Part shown: positions 61,176 through 64,000 of the stretch, piece by piece
Layout of the letters: the number at the start of each line of letters is the position of its first letter
Position numbering within the stretch: position 1 is the first letter of the stretch
Source: Palleronia aestuarii
Lineage (GTDB): Bacteria > Pseudomonadota > Alphaproteobacteria > Rhodobacterales > Rhodobacteraceae
Direction of reading: 5' to 3'
DNA: 64,000 nucleotides
NCBI RefSeq assembly: GCF_003253995.1
Contig: NZ_QKZL01000004.1
Span: forward strand, 62,001-126,000
Made by a program: the position numbers and the translations under genes
The notes under the pieces: model-generated
Told to the model about the DNA's origin: nothing
Databases searched by the model: none
The model's input: the letters and a program-made list of their open reading frames with translations, nothing else

Positions 61176-61499
61176 TCAGCTCTCGGCGGGTTCGGTCTTG
61201 GAACGGACCTGCGCGAGCGTCGACTTGATCACACGAACGCGCATCCCCTCGCCGAGCTCGACCTCGACCTCGCCGTCGTCGCGCACCTTGGAGACCTTGC
61301 CGACGAGACCGCCCGCGGTCACCACCTGGTCGCCGCGGCGCACCGCCTCGACCATCTTCTGATGTTCCTTCACCTTCTTCTGCTGCGGCCGGATGAGCAG
61401 GAAGTACATGATGGCGAAGATCAGGATCAGGGGGACGAAGCTGGCGAAAGCGCTGCCTGCGCCCCCGGCCGCTTGCGCATAGGCAGGCGTTGCGAACAT
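61176..61499 (-). CDS. yajC: Preprotein translocase subunit YajC
   Basis: 107 aa, one membrane span (FASFVPLILIFAIMYFLLI) followed by the conserved RPQQKKVKEHQKMVEAVRRGDQVVT (shown in part) and GGLVGKVSKVRDDGEVEVEL. It binds SecDF. It leads the leftward unit yajC-secD-secF-Mth938-ccmABCDG. The 299-base region 61500-61798 upstream, shared with the divergent protease gene, should hold both promoters; I see no other feature in it. Confidence 0.94.
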   Translation of the reverse strand: MFATPAYAQAAGGAGSAFASFVPLILIFAIMYFLLIRPQQKKVKEHQKMVEAVRRGDQVVTAGGLVGKVSKVRDDGEVEVELGEGMRVRVIKSTLAQVRSKTEPAES

Positions 61500-61798
61500 G
61501 GTCGGTTCCTCGGGTCAGTGGGCGGGCCCGGTCGGCCCTGCGAAACTGCGCGGAACCTCTATCTGCGGCCGCGGGGCTTGTCCAGCAACCGCCCCGCACC
61601 CGCAAACGACGCCGCCTGACATCGATGTGAACGGAGCGGAGCCGCCCCCGGACGGGCCCCGTCACGCCACGAGGACCCTTCCCGCAAAGCTCGAGCACCA
61701 GACGAAACCACCGCCGCCCGCCTCGCCGCGTTCCGCGCACCCACCGGGGGCGGAGGTTCCCTTTGCAAAGCCCCGTGCCGCCGCGCAAGGTAGCCCGC

Positions 61799-62404
61799 AT
61801 GCGCGCCCTCCTCGCCCTCCTCCTCCTGGCCCTGCCCGCCGCTGCCGATCCCGCGCGGGAGGCCACGGGCCGGCTCGCCGTCACCGTGACGGAGGCGCGG
61901 CCCAATTGCACCGCCGTGCTCGTGGCGCCGCACCGCGCCCTCTCGGCCGGACATTGCGTGGGCCGCGCCCCCAATCCGCAGCAGAAGTTCTTCGCCGACT
62001 GGCAACCCGACGGCAGCTTCGACGCGGCGCTCCCCGTCGCGGGGTTCGAGCGGGTGGAGGCGACGCCGCTCCTCACCCCCGAGACCCGCGACGTCGTCGT
62101 GATCGACCTCGCCCCCCGCGCGGACGCGCCCGCGCCGCTGCCCTTCGGCCCCGCCCCCGCGCCGGGAGAGACGGTCCGCGTCATCTCCTATCCCCGTAAC
62201 CAGGCGCCCCGCGACACGCGCTGCACCGTCACCGCCCGGTCGGACGCGATCCTCTCGCTCGATTGCCCGGCCACCTCCGGCATGTCGGGCGCGCCCGTCC
62301 TCGTGGAGACGCGGGACGGCTGGGCGGTGGCCGCGATCCTGACCGCGCGGAGCGGGCAAGGCTCCCTCGCCCTCCTCGTCGACGACGCCCTCGCGGGGGA
62401 TTAG
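61799..62404 (+). CDS. Small trypsin-like serine protease
   Basis: 201 aa with a short signal peptide (ALLALLLLALPAAA). The chymotrypsin-type triad is readable: His52 in LSAGHCVG, Asp in RDVVVIDLAP and Ser in TSGMSGAPV. A Cys pair (CTAV, GHC) brackets the His. It lacks a PDZ domain, so it is not DegP. Predicted periplasmic; substrate unknown. AAGG lies eight bases before the ATG. serS follows 57 bases later on the same strand. Confidence 0.8.
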   Translation: MRALLALLLLALPAAADPAREATGRLAVTVTEARPNCTAVLVAPHRALSAGHCVGRAPNPQQKFFADWQPDGSFDAALPVAGFERVEATPLLTPETRDVVVIDLAPRADAPAPLPFGPAPAPGETVRVISYPRNQAPRDTRCTVTARSDAILSLDCPATSGMSGAPVLVETRDGWAVAAILTARSGQGSLALLVDDALAGD

Positions 62405-62461
62405 GCTTCATTCGCGCCGCGCGATGGCCTATCGGGGGCCAAAAGCCAACCGGAGCCCGCC

Positions 62462-63733
62462 ATGCACGACATCCGCCTCATTCGCGACGATCCCGAAGGC
62501 TTCGACGCCGCCATGGCCCGGCGCGGCATCGAGGGTGCCTCCGCCCCCCTGCTCGAGCTCGACGCACGCAGGCGCGCCGCCATCCACGCGGCGGAGACCG
62601 CGAAGGCCGCGCAGAACGCCGCCTCGAAGGAGGTGGGCCGGGCCAAGGCCAAGGGCGACGAGGCCCGGTTCGAGCAGCTCCGCGCGGAGATCGCCGCCAC
62701 CAAGTCGGAGCTCGCCACGCAGGAGGCCGCCGCCCGCGACCTCGACGCGGAGCTCACCGACCTCCTGATGCAGCTCCCGAACGTGCTCGCCCCCGACGTG
62801 CCCGACGGCGCGGACGAGAGCGGCAACGTGGAGATCAAGCGCCATCTCGACCCGCCGAAGCTCGATTTCGCCCCGAAGGAGCATTACGAGCTCCCCGCCG
62901 CCGCGGGCCTCGATTTCGAGACGGCGGCCAAGCTCTCGGGCTCCCGCTTCGCGCTCCTTTCCGGCCCCATCGCCCGCCTCCACCGCGCACTGGCGCAGTT
63001 CATGCTCGACATCCACACGACCGAGAACGGCCTGACGGAGACGATCACCCCCGTCCTCGTGCGCGACGAGGCGATGCTCGGCACCGGGCAGCTGCCGAAA
63101 TTCGCGGAGGACAGCTACCGCACCACGAACGGCTGGTGGCTCATCCCCACGGCGGAGGTCACGCTCACCAACATCGTCGCGGGTGAGACGCTTGACGCGG
63201 ATTATCTCCCCCGCCGCTACGTCGCCCACACGCTCTGCTTCCGCTCGGAGGCGGGATCCGCGGGCAAGGACACCGCCGGGATGCTGCGCCAGCACCAGTT
63301 CGAGAAGGTGGAGATGGTCTCCGTCACCCACCCCGACGCCTCCGACGACGAGCAGCTCCGGATGCTCGCCTGCGCCGAGGGCATCCTGGAGCGGCTGGAG
63401 CTGCCCTACCGAACGATCAAGCTCTGCTCCGGCGACACGGGCTTCGGCGCCCGCCGCACCTTCGACATCGAGGTCTGGCTACCCGGGCAGGACACCTACC
63501 GCGAGATCTCCTCCGTCTCCACCTGCGGCGCCTTCCAGTCCCGCCGCATGACCGCCCGCTTCCGCCCGACAGGCGGCGGCAAGCCCGACTTCGTCCATAC
63601 GCTGAACGGATCGGGGCTGGCGGTCGGACGGGCGCTCATCGCGGTTCTGGAGAACGGACAGCAGGCGGACGGGTCCGTGGTGCTGCCGGAGGCGTTGCGG
63701 GGGTATATGGGAGGCGCAGCCAAATTGCCGTGA
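62462..63733 (+). CDS. serS: Seryl-tRNA synthetase
   Basis: 423 aa class II synthetase. A long N-terminal coiled-coil arm (residues about 28-100) is followed by motif 2 [21 protein letters not shown] and motif 3 [18 protein letters not shown] near the end. It charges tRNA-Ser and tRNA-Sec. It is intact; the stop lies at the edge of the AT-rich terminal stretch. Confidence 0.96.
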   Translation: MHDIRLIRDDPEGFDAAMARRGIEGASAPLLELDARRRAAIHAAETAKAAQNAASKEVGRAKAKGDEARFEQLRAEIAATKSELATQEAAARDLDAELTDLLMQLPNVLAPDVPDGADESGNVEIKRHLDPPKLDFAPKEHYELPAAAGLDFETAAKLSGSRFALLSGPIARLHRALAQFMLDIHTTENGLTETITPVLVRDEAMLGTGQLPKFAEDSYRTTNGWWLIPTAEVTLTNIVAGETLDADYLPRRYVAHTLCFRSEAGSAGKDTAGMLRQHQFEKVEMVSVTHPDASDDEQLRMLACAEGILERLELPYRTIKLCSGDTGFGARRTFDIEVWLPGQDTYREISSVSTCGAFQSRRMTARFRPTGGGKPDFVHTLNGSGLAVGRALIAVLENGQQADGSVVLPEALRGYMGGAAKLP

Positions 63734-64000
63734 TATTTACCTGCAAAGTCTGCAATTTGTTCCTTATCTTCTCGAAAGGTCCTAGAACCTGAAGGTTACT
63801 TCTACTGAAAGTAACCCAATATTGAACTTGGTTGAATACTGTACCCGCCAACACGGTTTCGTGGAACGTCCAATGGTTGGTGGGACTCGGCATGTTTTTC
63901 AGTGTATTGGGCGGATCGCTCAGGAAGTCACCGAAAACTTTCTCACAGGTTCCATATCGTTTCTTAAAAGCTCTGGCGTTCTTGAGCGCTCGCCTCACGA
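63636..64000 (-). CDS. Unidentified low-GC open frame, truncated by window edge
   Basis: An open minus-strand frame enters from beyond base 64000 and runs to a stop inside the 3' end of serS. The readable part includes [20 protein letters not shown] and [19 protein letters not shown]. The AT-rich composition and third-position usage differ sharply from all neighbours. The last ~32 codons are simply antisense to serS, suggesting the real gene was cut here. A hairpin (GGTTACTT/AAGTAACC, 63794-63816) lies within it. No family recognised; it may not be a gene. Confidence 0.35.
   Translation of the reverse strand, partial: VRRALKNARAFKKRYGTCEKVFGDFLSDPPNTLKNMPSPTNHWTFHETVLAGTVFNQVQYWVTFSRSNLQVLGPFEKIRNKLQTLQVNITAIWLRLPYTPATPPAAPRTRPPAVRSPEPR

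Overview
The window is 64 kb of high-GC chromosomal DNA (roughly two-thirds G+C by eye) that reads as core genome of a marine alphaproteobacterium, most likely Rhodobacteraceae (roseobacter/Rhodobacter group). The basis is gene content and style: a DMSP lyase of the DddL type, a PhoR lacking visible membrane segments next to a long-form PstC/PstA system, class II DAHP synthase, an OlsB-type ornithine lipid acyltransferase, DUF6314 and a GlxA-type regulator. Genes are tightly packed with many ATGA or GTGA stop/start overlaps. I found no rRNA, tRNA, CRISPR array, prophage or recognisable insertion sequence.

Layout. 1-13.5 kb (minus strand): a full glycogen operon in the order glgP-glgB-glgC-glgA-glgX-malQ-pgm, followed by a carbohydrate enzyme cut by the window edge. 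13.6-20.2 kb: cobalamin genes arranged divergently (cbiD-cobK leftward with a DNA glycosylase and an esterase; cobA-cobB-MFS transporter rightward). 20.2-26.9 kb: dddL, a squalene/phytoene synthase-like protein with a coupled methyltransferase, an ABC-F ATPase with OlsB, msrB, and the divergent pair bamE / DUF177. 27.1-37.2 kb (minus): yicC-gmk-PLP enzyme-phoR, then a three-unit Pho box and pstS-pstC-pstA-pstB-phoU-phoB. 37.3-46.4 kb: PAS protein, class II DAHP synthase, GlxA-type regulator plus MocA-like transferase, globin, gapA, bioY, DUF6314, purB. 46.4-51.1 kb (plus): two small proteins, a divergent FliG, a three-gene nitrile hydratase/thiocyanate hydrolase-like enzyme, a DMT permease and an LpxL-like acyltransferase. 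51.1-63.7 kb: DUF1223, aconitase, TM2 protein, ccmA-ccmB-ccmC-ccmD-ccmG, yajC-secD-secF, a small serine protease and serS. The last ~270 bases are much more AT-rich and look like the border of foreign or decayed DNA.

How the genes fit together. The glycogen operon carries every step from glucose-1-phosphate activation through polymerisation and branching to breakdown. The pst/pho block is a self-contained phosphate-starvation module with its own operator. Sec and cytochrome c maturation genes form one leftward run. The most unusual region is 46.4-51.1 kb: an enzyme of the cobalt nitrile hydratase/thiocyanate hydrolase superfamily with its beta subunit split into two genes, no recognisable activator nearby, sitting just behind an isolated FliG that has lost the usual EHPQ and torque-helix residues. 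Other points of interest are the convergent dddL/MFS pair, a DUF177 gene without its usual rpmF neighbour, several strong hairpins, and very short genes.
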